In this document: positions 36,571-46,506 of the stretch, one piece after another | Position numbering within the stretch: position 1 is the first letter of the stretch | Layout of the letters: each line of letters starts with the position of its first letter | DNA from: Gnetum montanum | Taxonomy: Eukaryota > Streptophyta > Gnetopsida > Gnetales > Gnetaceae | Length of the DNA: 64,000 nucleotides | Assembly: GCA_015680685.1 (NCBI GenBank) | Contig: MNCI01000563.1 | Coordinates: 16,578 to 80,577 of the forward strand | Direction of reading: 5' to 3' | Made by a program: the position numbers and the translations under genes | The notes under the pieces: model-generated | What the model saw: the letters and a program-made list of their open reading frames with translations, nothing else | Database searches by the model: none | Told to the model about the DNA's origin: nothing

Positions 36571-36589
36571 AGCCCTCCTTCTAGCGCCA
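36571..36589 (-). promoter_or_regulatory. Primer binding site of element B (tRNA-Asn-like)
   Basis: The minus strand reads TGGCGCTAGAAGGAGGGCT, six bases inside the 5' LTR. The plus strand (ccctccttctagcgcca) corresponds, as I remember it, to the 3' end of plant tRNA-Asn including CCA. A's site is at 40435-40452, mutated, with the same six-base spacer. Confidence 0.75.
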
Positions 36590-36595
36590 AAAAAT

Positions 36596-38201
36596 TGTAA
36601 CGATGGAAAACATCGATCGCTGGAAACTACCAAATGAAAATCTTTGTACACAGTCTTAACCACGGATCCGTGCAAGGGCTATGCTGGAGAAAACGAATCC
36701 GCGGTGCCCTGAACACTCTTGTCGATCAGACAGGGACTTACTTAATCAGTAAATCGATGAATATTGCGATAATATATGTATTATATAGATATTCCGTGCA
36801 ACAATTTGATTTGATGAATCGTAAAAGGAGTAGAAAACGATGTAAATGAATTGAAATAACGACAATGTCAACGTGACAAGGAAGATCAGATTTAAGAAGG
36901 ATGCGCAATTCCAAGATCTATGTTTTGACTTGAAAGCTGAGAATATTGTATATAAAGTTCCAATGGCAAACTCTGCTTATCTTGTGCGAAGCATACACAA
37001 AATAACAAGAAAACTGTTCAACAGAAGCACAGAATGAAGCTTGGTCTACCTCGTAAGCCAAAGATGGGATGTAAGGAAGGTCAAGCCTGGATGTCTATCG
37101 ATCAACTATTTCTGATCAATAGATCTTGACAACCGCACCAGACGATCTCTCGATCTCTAATCTGCTCCCTTTTTGCCTACGGTAGTCTCTGCTCAAAACT
37201 GCCAATGATCGCTAATGGAGAGAACTGTATTTTCACCAAAGGATTGATCACTCCTGCTGCCAATGCTCAAGCAAATGTCTTCTGTTTCTGCTCAAAAGGT
37301 GATAGTTGCCAAAAAAGCCCAAGATGATCCTCTCTTTAGATCTTCGCCAACTGGAGTATTTATAGAATCGGTAGTACATGGAGAAGGCATGGTCCTGATG
37401 ACACGTGTCTCAACCTTCAAAATATCGTTGACTTGGAAAAATTTATGTTGAAACTGGTCATGTTGCATCACATCTTTTGGAAAAGGGGGCAAAGTACGCT
37501 GTCAACCACTTCCACTGAAGCTGCTTCATGATTATGCACAATACGCTCATCAACATATTGTGCGTGTGGATAGCAGGTGCGTATCTGGTACTGCTTTAGC
37601 TGGCTTTAGGCTGTATTACGCTCATTTACGCTGCATCACGTGGTAGAGCGTAATAGAGCATGGAAGTAGTTGATTCAAGCTGTTTTATGCTCCTTTACGA
37701 TGCAAAGCGCAATAGAGCGTAAAAAATGATCAACTTTACAATAAATTACGCTTGCCTACACTATGTAGTGTAATGAGTGTAAAGCGATCAATCTACAAAA
37801 AAGAAGAAATCAATCTGCTGCGCTTCCTTGGACTCTGAATTTGCTTTCCTTGAAGCTCGTTATGCTGCTCTGTGTAACAGAGCTTAAACTCAACCCTGAA
37901 CAAAAGACTTAGCAGAATATGCGATAAGCCTTAAACCTTAAACTTCATCAAAATTGCCGAAGTAAGTTACTTTCTTATATCGGGCTATGTTAAATAGAGC
38001 TACGCTGAGTGACACTACGCTATGTTGCGTAATGTAGAGTAAAGAGAGAAAACAAAGTAAGGTGGAAATTTGTAAGAGACTTGGAGACTTGATGCTATGC
38101 GCCTCTTTGCCTTGTTTTGTTTTCTGGATTTCTGTTGCGAACTTTTCGCCCGTATCGTGAATCTTCACCTTAGGCCGATTCACAATTTCTACGGTGTTTC
38201 A
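36596..38201 (-). repeat. 5' LTR of element B
   Basis: This 1,606-bp LTR starts the element in minus orientation. A TATA box on the minus strand (TATAAATA, 37357-37364) splits it into a U3 of about 840 bp (38201 down to the TATA box) and a downstream part of about 760 bp. The U3 holds the TTACGC/GCGTAA cluster (37600-38040). The ATGGC target duplication follows at 38202-38206. Confidence 0.93.
37357..37364 (-). promoter_or_regulatory. TATA box in element B 5' LTR
   Basis: The minus strand reads CTATAAATACTCC within the 5' LTR, at the same place as in the 3' LTR (21824-21831). It is in the right direction to start B's genomic transcript, about 760 bp before the LTR end. Confidence 0.7.
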
Positions 38202-38206
38202 ATGGC

Positions 38207-39800
38207 CATAGCTACATGTTCTTGTTTGCCCTTATTCCTATCCCTCTTAGTGTGTTGATTCTTATAGGTTTTATATGTAGGATTATTACTGGCTTTCATT
38301 GCCTCTTCTATCTTTTTGAACTAGGAGAAGGCTTGATTGAGAAACCAAGGATCCAAATAATAAAATTGAAACTTAATAAAGTCATTAACTACCCCTTTAA
38401 CAATGGTCAAAATGTGTGTTTTAAAGATGGATTCAAGTATTTCATTAAGTCTAGTGTTCCATCTTCGAATGAACTTTTGGACAGGTTCAAGAGGCCCCTA
38501 TCTCACTTTCATAAGCTGGTCTAGCATTATCTTAGGTTTCAGGTTGTACTTAAAGTGGTTAACGAATTGGTTTATCAAGTTATCCAAAGAGAAAATAGAT
38601 CCTCTAGGTAGTGCCTAATACTAGTCAAGAGCTTTTCTATTTAAGGACATGGGAAAGATGTGTAGCACTATATGTGGCCAAGCCTATAATAATAGGCACT
38701 CAAAATGAAAGGTAATTAGATGGGCATTGGGGTTGCCTTCACCAATGTACTTGGTGAAGTGAGGGATGGAGACACATGCAAGAAGACTTATTTGTGGGAC
38801 ATTAGGGATTAAATAATCATCTTGGTAAAATTCCATGACCTTTACTATCTAGGTGATGCTAGTCTCAAGATTTTTCAACTTGTTGGTAAGGTTTTGGATC
38901 AGCTGAAAAGCTTGGTCTAGGCTCTAAGGTGCACCCATAGGATATACTAGTTGTGTGACTAGCAAAATGGATGGTTGACCACTTGAGGTCTTAAAATGAA
39001 TGAAAACATAGGCTAGTAAGGTTTCATGGCCACTACTACAGGGGGTTTGAATAAAGAAAATAAGGTATGAATGATAATTTGTGGAATGAAGGGCACGAAG
39101 GGAATATGAAAGGCTTGTGAGACTTGAGATCTCAGAGAAGTACTTGCTGAAATAGTAAAAGGAGATGGCATGAAAGTTGTAGTTAGTAGTGGTCATGTGA
39201 AATGAGGTTGGTCTACAAATGGCATGGTTGTCAACAAGGAGGAGATCTAAGAAGTTGGTTATGAGGTTTGACCTAAGGAGGTGGTAGGAGTCACCTATGT
39301 GAACTATATAAGGGGCTATTCACAAATAAGTTAGAGATGGATTATTGTATGGGTTATTCTTCATGAGCATCATTATCATAGTATCCCCTAAACCCATCCT
39401 AATCCTTTTCATCCTATCCTAAGCTACCCTCCTCACTTGCCACAGCTTCCTCATTGGCACCTACCATTTGGTCTAACAAGTTAACACAAATTTTAAAAAG
39501 TTTGATTTTGTCATATGGGAAGGGAACATACTTCTTCTTGTTCCTATGAACAAACTCAAACTCACATTTAGAGTCTAACTCCTTACGTGGAATAGATAGA
39601 TCAACTTGGGTTTTCACACAAATTAAATTATAGTAGTCATCAATAATGTTGGCATGTGTGGTGTTGCATCCCATAAGCCTAAGAGACTGCCAACACTCCA
39701 TTATAGCTGAGTTCTTAGTATCATAGATGCAAGCAAATTCCCTGTTCCTAGCCATGACAATGATTTGGTGCAATAGGATAATTGAAACAAAAGGCATAAA
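38207..39800 (-). pseudogene. Element A gag relic
   Basis: The open segment 39414-39797 ('MARNREFACIYDTKNS', later 'DDYYNLICVKTQVDL' and 'KIKLFKICVNLLDQ') aligns with the N-terminal gag of B. The capsid-like region (rc of about 38380-38800) aligns with B's 34690-35100, including the 'FKYNLKPK' neighbourhood. It is heavily mutated. It is separated from A's protease (20190-21057) by the insertion of B. Confidence 0.8.
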
Positions 39801-40458
39801 CTATAGGGGATTAGTTAATTAGTCAAGGTGATAAAGGTTTTAAAGGTTTTTAGTGTCTTAAACAAGCTATAAGCTTGTAGCGTATAAGGCTCACGGTATA
39901 TGGATCTACAACATGTAGGGCTTACAATGTGTAAGACTTCACAGTGTGTAAAGCTTAGTGCATGTAAGACTATAGCATGTGAAGTTGCACATGTGAGGCT
40001 ACAACATGTAAGGCTATAGTGTATGAAACTGTAGCTTGTGAAGTAGTAGCATATAAAACTACAACTACAACTAAAAAAAATAATTTTAACCAATGTATAA
40101 AACTAAGAAAAAATTAGAAAAGGTTTAGCATGTGTAGAAACAAGAGCAAGGAAAACACTTTACATTGCAATAGTTGAAAAAAATTTTAAATTGTAAAAAT
40201 GTAGGGAATGAAGCAATGATGTACACTACAACTGCAAGATAGCAAAAACAATTTTAAAATTAATTTTTGCATATGTAACTGTGAAACTGGCTATTAAAAA
40301 TGGCAATGATGTAAGAAATTGGATTGCAAAAAACCCAAATCATTTTTAGTTTGACAAATATGCTACATATAGAGCAAAAACAAGTAGAAAAATGGTTTTG
40401 TAGATGGGTTTTTTGGATTGAAAAGTTAGGCAGAGGCCCTCTTCTAGTGCTAGAAAAC
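39801..40458 (-). other. Element A leader between 5' LTR and gag
   Basis: This holds the decayed primer site (40435-40452; minus strand TAGCACTAGAAGAGGGCC) six bases from the LTR, and the short tandem array at 39870-40080. No coding sequence is visible. Confidence 0.65.
39870..40080. repeat. Minisatellite of about 18-19 bp in element A leader
   Basis: About eleven degenerate units resemble 'catgtaaggctatagtg', with words such as 'caacatgtagggctta', 'cagtgtgtaaagctta', 'agcatgtgaagttg' and 'acaacatgtaaggctat' following each other. It gives the minus-strand frame at 39815-40093 its repetitive Cys/His/Thr composition, which is not a real protein. Confidence 0.75.
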
Positions 40459-40900
40459 TATAGTAATGAAAAAAAAATTAGTGCTAGAAAACTAAAATGA
40501 TCTATGTAAGATAGTTTTAACTCCAAGATCCATAGGCTTCGAAAGGAACTATAGCACCTTGAATAGTCTGGCTAATTAGTTAAGGACTTAAAAAGTTTGT
40601 TACCAAGTGATGAAAATGAAAATAAACTGCAATGAAAGCATGTGAAATGAAGGTTTAAAACTATAGTAAGAACAGAGAGGTAAGAAAATGAGAAGGCCAA
40701 AACAAAAAGAACTATAAACTTTAAATTAAATGTTATAATAAACAGTGCAAAACCAAATTTGTAGAGAGTATAAATCACTAGTTTTAAAAGCCTAAGAATA
40801 CAAAATATCTGTTGAAATTTGATGCAAATGGTAGGGTGTGTTCTACACTTGATTTGCATAAGTCTCTTAATCGATCTGCACAATAAATGCTATTGCAAAG

Positions 40901-41188
40901 TGCAAAATTTTAATGTGGAATTCTATAAAGAATAAGAAGTCTAACCACATTTTTCAATATATAATGAGTACAAGAAACAACTTTCCTAAAGAAGAGAAAA
41001 AGTACAAGGAATGTTGATAAAATGATTAGGGAAAGTTGATAACTAATCTTCAAAAAAATAAGGAAACAAAGATACCTTCTAATAATGCATCATAAGTTTC
41101 AATCAAAGATAGAACTAAATCCCCTATATTTCTAAAATAGCAAATAAAATAACAAATCATAGAGATTATTGCCTAGAATAATTCCACA
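40901..41188 (-). repeat. 3' LTR of copia element C
   Basis: This 288-bp LTR on the plus strand runs from tgcaaaattttaatgtggaa to gcctagaataattccaca. It matches 45611-45928, which is longer by an extra piece (about 45665-45685) and a smaller insertion. Confidence 0.9.
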
Positions 41189-41289
41189 CTCCTCCTCAAG
41201 CTAGGCTAAAAATATTTTTCATCCTAAGCTTGGAACCTAATTCTTCGAAACATTTTATAGGTAACACTTTTGTTAGAATATCAGCAATT

Positions 41290-42750
41290 TGAGAACTTGT
41301 TGGTGTGTAGACTAACTAGATGACATTGCCTTCAATCTTTTCTTTGATGAAGTCTTGATCAATCTCCACATGTTTAGTCTTATCATGATGAACTGGATTC
41401 TTGGCTATACTGATTGTTGATTGGTTATCACATAGAAGCTTCATCAATTCTTCAATCTTAACTTTAAGTTCTTCAAGTAGTCTTCTAATCCAAATTCCTT
41501 CATAAATACCATGGGCCATAGCACAAAATTTAGCTTCTACACTACTCCTTGATACCACAAATTTCTTTTTGCTTCTCCAAGTAACAAGATTATCCCAAAC
41601 ATAGGTGTAATAAGCTGATGTAGATCTTTGATTAGTCATGAAACCTACCCAAGATCTCTACCCCTTGGCTTGAGTACTTATTGAAAAGTTTTCCTTTTCC
41701 TAGCATCAACTTTAAATATCTTGGAATTCTATAGACTGCTTCCAAGTGTTCTTCTCTTAGGTCATTAATGAATTGGCTCATAACACTAATGGAGAATCCA
41801 ATGTCAGGATGAGTATGTGAGAGATAGATTAATCTACCAACTAACCATTGATATCAACCCCTATCAATAGGAGTCCCCTTTTTTGTGATCCCCAATTTAG
41901 TGATCTCCATTGGATTGTCTACTAGCTTACATCCCAATATCCCACATTCTTCAAGAAAATCCAAAACATACTTCCTCTAAGATATAGAAATTCCACTCCT
42001 TGATCTAGCCACCTCCATACCTACAAAATATTTAAGATTTCTTAGATCTTTGATCTCAAATTCTTTTGCAAGATGCTTCTTCAAATTATTCATCTCCTCT
42101 GTGAAATCACTAGTAACAATTATATCATCAACATAAACTATTATGATAGATACCTTAATAACTGTGGACCTTTTTATGAACAAGGTATGATTGGCTTGGC
42201 TTTGGGAGTATCTATGCAACTTCACCACCTTTGTAAATCTATCAAACCAAGCTCTTGGAAATTGTTTAAGACCATATAGAGACATTTTCAACTTGTATAC
42301 TTGATTCCTTATAGTGTGAGTCTCAAACCTTGGAGGAATTTTCATGTATACATCATCTTCTAGGTCTCCATTTAGGAAAGCATTCTTCACATCTAACTAA
42401 AATAGTGGCTAATCAAGGTTGGTAACAAGAGACAAGAGAACCCTAACAATGTTAAGCTTGGCTACAGGAGCAAATGTTTCTTGATAGTCAATGCCATAAG
42501 ACTAAGCAAAACCTTTTGCAACAAGGTGAGCTTTGTATCTTTCAACATTGTCATCTTCCTTATACTTCACTATGAATATCCATTTGCACCCAATTGGATT
42601 TTTTCCTAGAGGCAAATCAGTTATCTCCATGTTTGCTTCTTTTCAAGAGCCCGAATCTCCTCAAGAACTTCTACCTTCCATAAGGGATTTTTGAGTGCTT
42701 CTTAGACATTAGTAGAAACCTGTATAGCATCCAAATTCATGACAAAGGCC
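41290..42750 (-). pseudogene. Element C RT and RNase H
   Basis: Open segment 41977-42390 is the copia RT: 'MKNAFLNGDLEDDVYMK', 'GLKQFPRAWFDRF', and the catalytic 'YVDDIIV' intact. Open segment 41316-41639 is copia RNase H: 'VSRSSVEAKFCAMAHGIYE', 'LLCDNQSTISIAKNPVHHD', 'TKHVEIDQDFI'. Between and upstream, frame breaks and stops interrupt the protein, including the region rc of 42400-42700. Confidence 0.92.
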
Positions 42751-43349
42751 TAGAAATTTGGTGAAAAGTTATAGTAAGAGACATAATTACAAATAGGATG
42801 CTAAGTACATGATCTAACCACCTTCCTTAGAGTAATTGGTCAACCCAAATCATCAAGAGTATCACTAGTAACAATCTCAGAAATTGTGTTACCTTCATTT
42901 AATGAATCTGAGTTGGACTTTTGGATGAGTTCAAGAGAATTTGAACGTTCTCTTTGACATTGTGCACTTCCTCTCTTGGAATGAACACTTAGCTCATCGT
43001 TCATTAGTGAGTCCAAAGAAGGATTAAACTTAGGGTTAGGCTCTTAAGAAGTGGGCTCGGGTAGAGTAAATTGGGAGGCTTGGTTGACATGTTTAAAAGT
43101 GAAAACTATAGGAGTTTTGATCTTATGAAGGAATTCTAAATCATTCTCAAAATCCCAAGATAGGCATTCGTTATTATATTCACTCTCCCATTGAATGGTA
43201 GTATTGGGATAAAAGGGTTGATTTTTTAAGAACAAGACATCTATGGAGTGATAATACCATTTTGTGATTAGGGAATAACACTTGTACCCATTCTGATTTG
43301 ATGAATATCCCAAGAAACTACCTTTTATTTCTCATGGGTATAACTTCCC

Positions 43350-45597
43350 TCAATTTTTTCAGTGGATGTGGACAAAAGTTGAACACCCAAAAATTTTGAG
43401 TGGAATGGTAAACACAAGCTGAGAGGAAGGGTGATATTTCAAGAGTGTTTTTAGTGAAGTCTGGAACTTGAGAACATGAGAAGGCATCTAATTTATCAAA
43501 AATGATTCAATGAGTATTTCATATCCCCATAATTATTTAGGAAAATTGGTTGAAAACATTAAGGACTAGGCAACTTCAAGAAGATGTCTATTTTCTTCAT
43601 TCTGCAATGCCATTTTGTTATGGGGTGTCAACATAGGAACTCTGATGAATGATTCTTTGACTCAATAAATATTCTTCCAAAACAAACTTGAAATATTCTT
43701 TGCCATTTTATATTTTGTGAATTTGAATTTTGGTTTGAAATTGAGTTTGAATCATGATGTTGAAATTTTTGAAGACTTGATCAACTTTGGATTTTCCTTT
43801 TAAGAGATATACCCATGTCATGTAAGTTTCATCATCAATGAATGACACAAACCATAAGGATCCTAAAAGATTTTTTACCCGAGAGGGATCTCACATATCA
43901 CTATGAATCATTGAAAGGGGATAAGAAGGTTTGTATGATTGATTTAGAAATGGACTTCGTGTATGCTTTGAAAATTGACACACTTCACATTAGAACAAAT
44001 TTGGATTTTTACTCTTGAATAATGATGAAAAAAATCTTTCAAGATAAAAAAACATGGAATGACCTAAACAAAAGTTCCATAGCATGACTTCATTATTTGA
44101 ATGAGAAACAAGAATCTTGAAAACATAGACTACCAACTTTTAGAGCTTGTCCATGTGGAGAGTTATTGCTTGTGATTAGGTATAACCCCACACTTTCCTT
44201 AGCCATACCAATTGTCCTTCCCATATCCATATCTTGAAAATCACACAAGTTTTTGAAAAATTTAGTGACAAAATTATAATCCTATGTAAGTTTATTGATA
44301 GATAACAAATTGCAATACAAGTTTGGAACAAACAAAATTGAGCGAAGTGTCAAATCCTCAATTAATTTCATTGTTCCAATTCCAGCCACTTGAGAATGCA
44401 TTCCATTAGCAATTCAAACATTCCACTTCTCCTTACATGGATTTATTTCAATAAATAACCACGAGTCTCTAGTCATATGATCAAATGCCCCAAAGTCAAC
44501 TATCCAAATAGTAGAATTTTTTCCTTTAACATTGAAAGCATGCATGATTTTACCTCTATGAGCAAAAAATCCAATGGCTATGACAAAGGAGGATGAACTA
44601 GTTTGCTACTACTCAAACAATTTTTGGAGTAATTCAAGTTGTTCTTTGCTAAAGAGAGTGGTTTCAATGATTTCTGATTTTTTTTCAATTGTGGTCAAAT
44701 TTCCTCTGCTATCCTTTTGAGCAGAAAATTTGACATCATTGGGTTTGTTATGTAATTCCCAACACTAATCCTTTGTGTAACCAAGTTTGTGAAAATGCTC
44801 ACATTTAGGCCTCTCCTTCTTCTACTTTCCATCATTGAATAGTGGCTATCCTCCATAAGTTGCCATTTCAAAAGCTTTGCAATTGTTAGATGTGCCTTGC
44901 TTTTCCATCATGATCTTCTTGCATCTCTCTTCATGTCAGACATCAACAAATGCTTCATGAAGACTCGATAGAGGGCTCTTTGATAAAATCCGTCCACAAA
45001 CATCATCTATTTCTTATTTAGGTCAATTAAGAACTCGTATAGACATGCTTCTTCAACAATATTTTTGTAATACACAACATCATTAGGACACTTTCATTTG
45101 TATTCTTGGAACATGTCTAATTATTGCCAATGACAGGTGAGAATGTTGAAGTATTGTGTGATGTTGAGATCTCCTTGTCATTGATCATGAAGAATACTCT
45201 CAATCTCAAACAACTTGGACATGTGTATATGCCTCCTTAGCAACTTCCCAAATTTCAACTATTTTTTCATATAGGAAAAAATTTTCTCCAATCTCTTTCA
45301 TCATGGAATTGAGAAGCCATGACTTAACTAGATTATTCTCCGGCTTCCACCCTTGAAAGGATTCATCTTCCTTCTTTAGTTGGATTACTTCATTGGTAAG
45401 GTATTAATCTCTACCTTTATTGGTGATAAAGATAAAAATGGATTGTTACCAAGTGAGATAATTCTAGCTGTTAAGCTTGTGGCCAATGATGAAAAAAGAT
45501 AAGTGATCAACAACACCCAATTGGCTGATAGAGCTCGGGATGATGATTTCCGTAGATGAGACTTCCTTATCGACAACCATTGAAAATTTTCAAAGAT
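43350..45597 (-). pseudogene. Element C gag, protease and integrase relic
   Basis: Gag runs from about 45580 with a UBN2-like core ('SWLLNSMMKEIGENFFLYE'). The zinc knuckle near 44770-44810 reads 'CEHFHKLGYTKD' then a stop and C, so its second cysteine is lost. Protease near 44500 reads 'IVDFGAFDHMTRD', where the family has DSGASDHMT, so the catalytic DSG is DFG. The pre-integrase and integrase segments (about 44150-43350) contain 'CEVCQFSKHTRSPF' and 'QNGIAE' with many stops. The element can no longer move by itself. Confidence 0.85.
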
Positions 45598-45610
45598 GGC
45601 TCTGATACCA

Positions 45611-45928
45611 TGTGAAATTTTAATGTGGAATTCTATGAAGAATAAGAATTCTTACTACATTTTTCATTATAGCTATATAGACTATATATAATGAGTACAA
45701 GAAACAACTTTCCTAAAGAAGAGGGAAAGTACAAGGAAAATTGATAAAAAGAGTAGGAAAAGTATATGGAAAGTTGATAACTAATATTTAACAAAATAAG
45801 GAAACAAAGATACCTTCTAATAATTCCTCATAAGTTTTAGTCAAAGATAGAACTGAATCCCCTATATTTCTAAAATAGTAAATAAAATAAAAAATCAAAG
45901 AGATAAATGCCTAGAATAATTCTACACA
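45611..45928 (-). repeat. 5' LTR of copia element C
   Basis: This 318-bp LTR on the minus strand begins TGTGTAGAATTATTCTAGGC and ends TTAAAATTTCACA, followed directly by the tRNA-Met primer site. It is paired with 40901-41188. Confidence 0.92.
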
Positions 45929-46506
45929 AAATCTCTTCATTTCTATAAATCCACATTGAAAGGCTACAAAAGGCTATGAAAATTTGTGACGATGCTCTAC
46001 TATTTCTTGCCAAAAATATGATTTTCCAAAAAGTCCTAAAAACTATGCAGAATTTGGTATAAATAGGCCTTGAATTTGTTGTGCTAGCACCTGTTACACT
46101 CCCATATGCTTTCTAGAGCATTACATCATATTTTTGTGTCATTTTCATGGCCAAAATGTGCAACGTATGGGTCATCAATATTTTTGACTTTTTCCATCAT
46201 GTTTTGGTAGTGTAATTGTAGCATATAGGCCACCAAAATGTTTGACTTTTGTGCTATAAACTAATAGTGTATTTCACATTTTGACCCTCACATGCTAGCA
46301 TAAATGAAATTCACAACATGTGGGTTGTAAATTTCACTTTACATATTAAAATAGTCCAAAATTATTTCGAAAACAAGGCCATAGAGTAGGATTTTTTATG
46401 AGAAAACAAGGCAATTGTTTCTTCTGCTAAATTCCTATCAAATTACAATGAAAATTTTGGCTACCAAGCTTTTTATTTGTCACATGAATTTTCTTGAGAT
46501 GTTAAA

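Larger units (their letters stand above)
21063..38201 (-). mobile_element. Element B: 17.1-kb Tat/Ogre-type Ty3/gypsy retrotransposon
   Basis: B is a complete minus-strand LTR retrotransposon nested in A. Its LTRs (21063-22601 and 36596-38201) both start tgtaacga and end with a ggtgttt-type sequence plus a. It is flanked by a perfect 5-bp duplication ATGGC (21058-21062 and 38202-38206). The primer site (36571-36589), purine tract beside the 3' LTR, gag with a CCHC-like motif, protease, RT, RNase H and integrase are all present. The LTRs look about 90 percent identical by eye, with mostly transitions, so the insertion is not recent. An 845-bp assembly gap lies in RT/RNase H. An antisense multi-exon gene occupies the protease-RT spacer. 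Integrase and gag type plus size point to the Tat/Ogre group. Confidence 0.93.
40901..45928 (-). mobile_element. Element C: Ty1/copia retrotransposon
   Basis: A complete 5.0-kb copia element lies on the minus strand. LTRs are 45611-45928 (5') and 40901-41188 (3'), with TGTG...CACA or TGCA-type ends. The primer site TGGTATCAGAGCC (minus strand, 45598-45610) touches the 5' LTR and matches initiator tRNA-Met. A purine tract TTGAGGAGGAG (minus, about 41189-41199) abuts the 3' LTR. Order is gag, protease, integrase, RT, RNase H. The LTRs differ by one 17-bp and one smaller indel and about ten percent of bases by eye. Target duplication is blurred. Confidence 0.92.
6728..46506 (-). mobile_element. 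Element A: nested Tat/Ogre-type Ty3/gypsy retrotransposon
   Basis: A is a complete but decayed element on the minus strand. The left LTR (6728-7731) and right LTR (40459-46506, interrupted) match each other. Flanks are aactt (6723-6727) and aaccc (46507-46511), a decayed 5-bp duplication. Removing A joins the two RT pieces of chromovirus D in frame. Subtracting B (17,139 bp) and C (5,028 bp) leaves about 17.6 kb. Internal order on the minus strand is leader, gag, protease, spacer with an antisense gene, RT/RNase H, integrase, 3' UTR. It is closely related in plan, but not in base identity, to B. The Tat/Ogre placement rests on gag and integrase type, size, the polypurine tract and the tRNA-Asn-like primer site. 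Confidence 0.85.
40459..46506 (-). repeat. 5' LTR of element A, interrupted by copia element C
   Basis: The LTR occupies 40459-40900 and 45929-46506, about 1,020 bp in total, and aligns throughout with 6728-7731. Both terminal bases are decayed (ta... and ...aaa instead of tg...ca). The copia insertion point falls between 'ctattgcaaag' and 'aaatctcttcat', which in the intact LTR is continuous as 'ttattataaaatctcttt'. Confidence 0.85.

Noticed and set aside
39815-40093. Cys/His-rich 92-codon minus-strand frame as a small secreted or metal-binding protein
   Set aside because: Its composition comes from an 18-19 bp minisatellite in A's leader.
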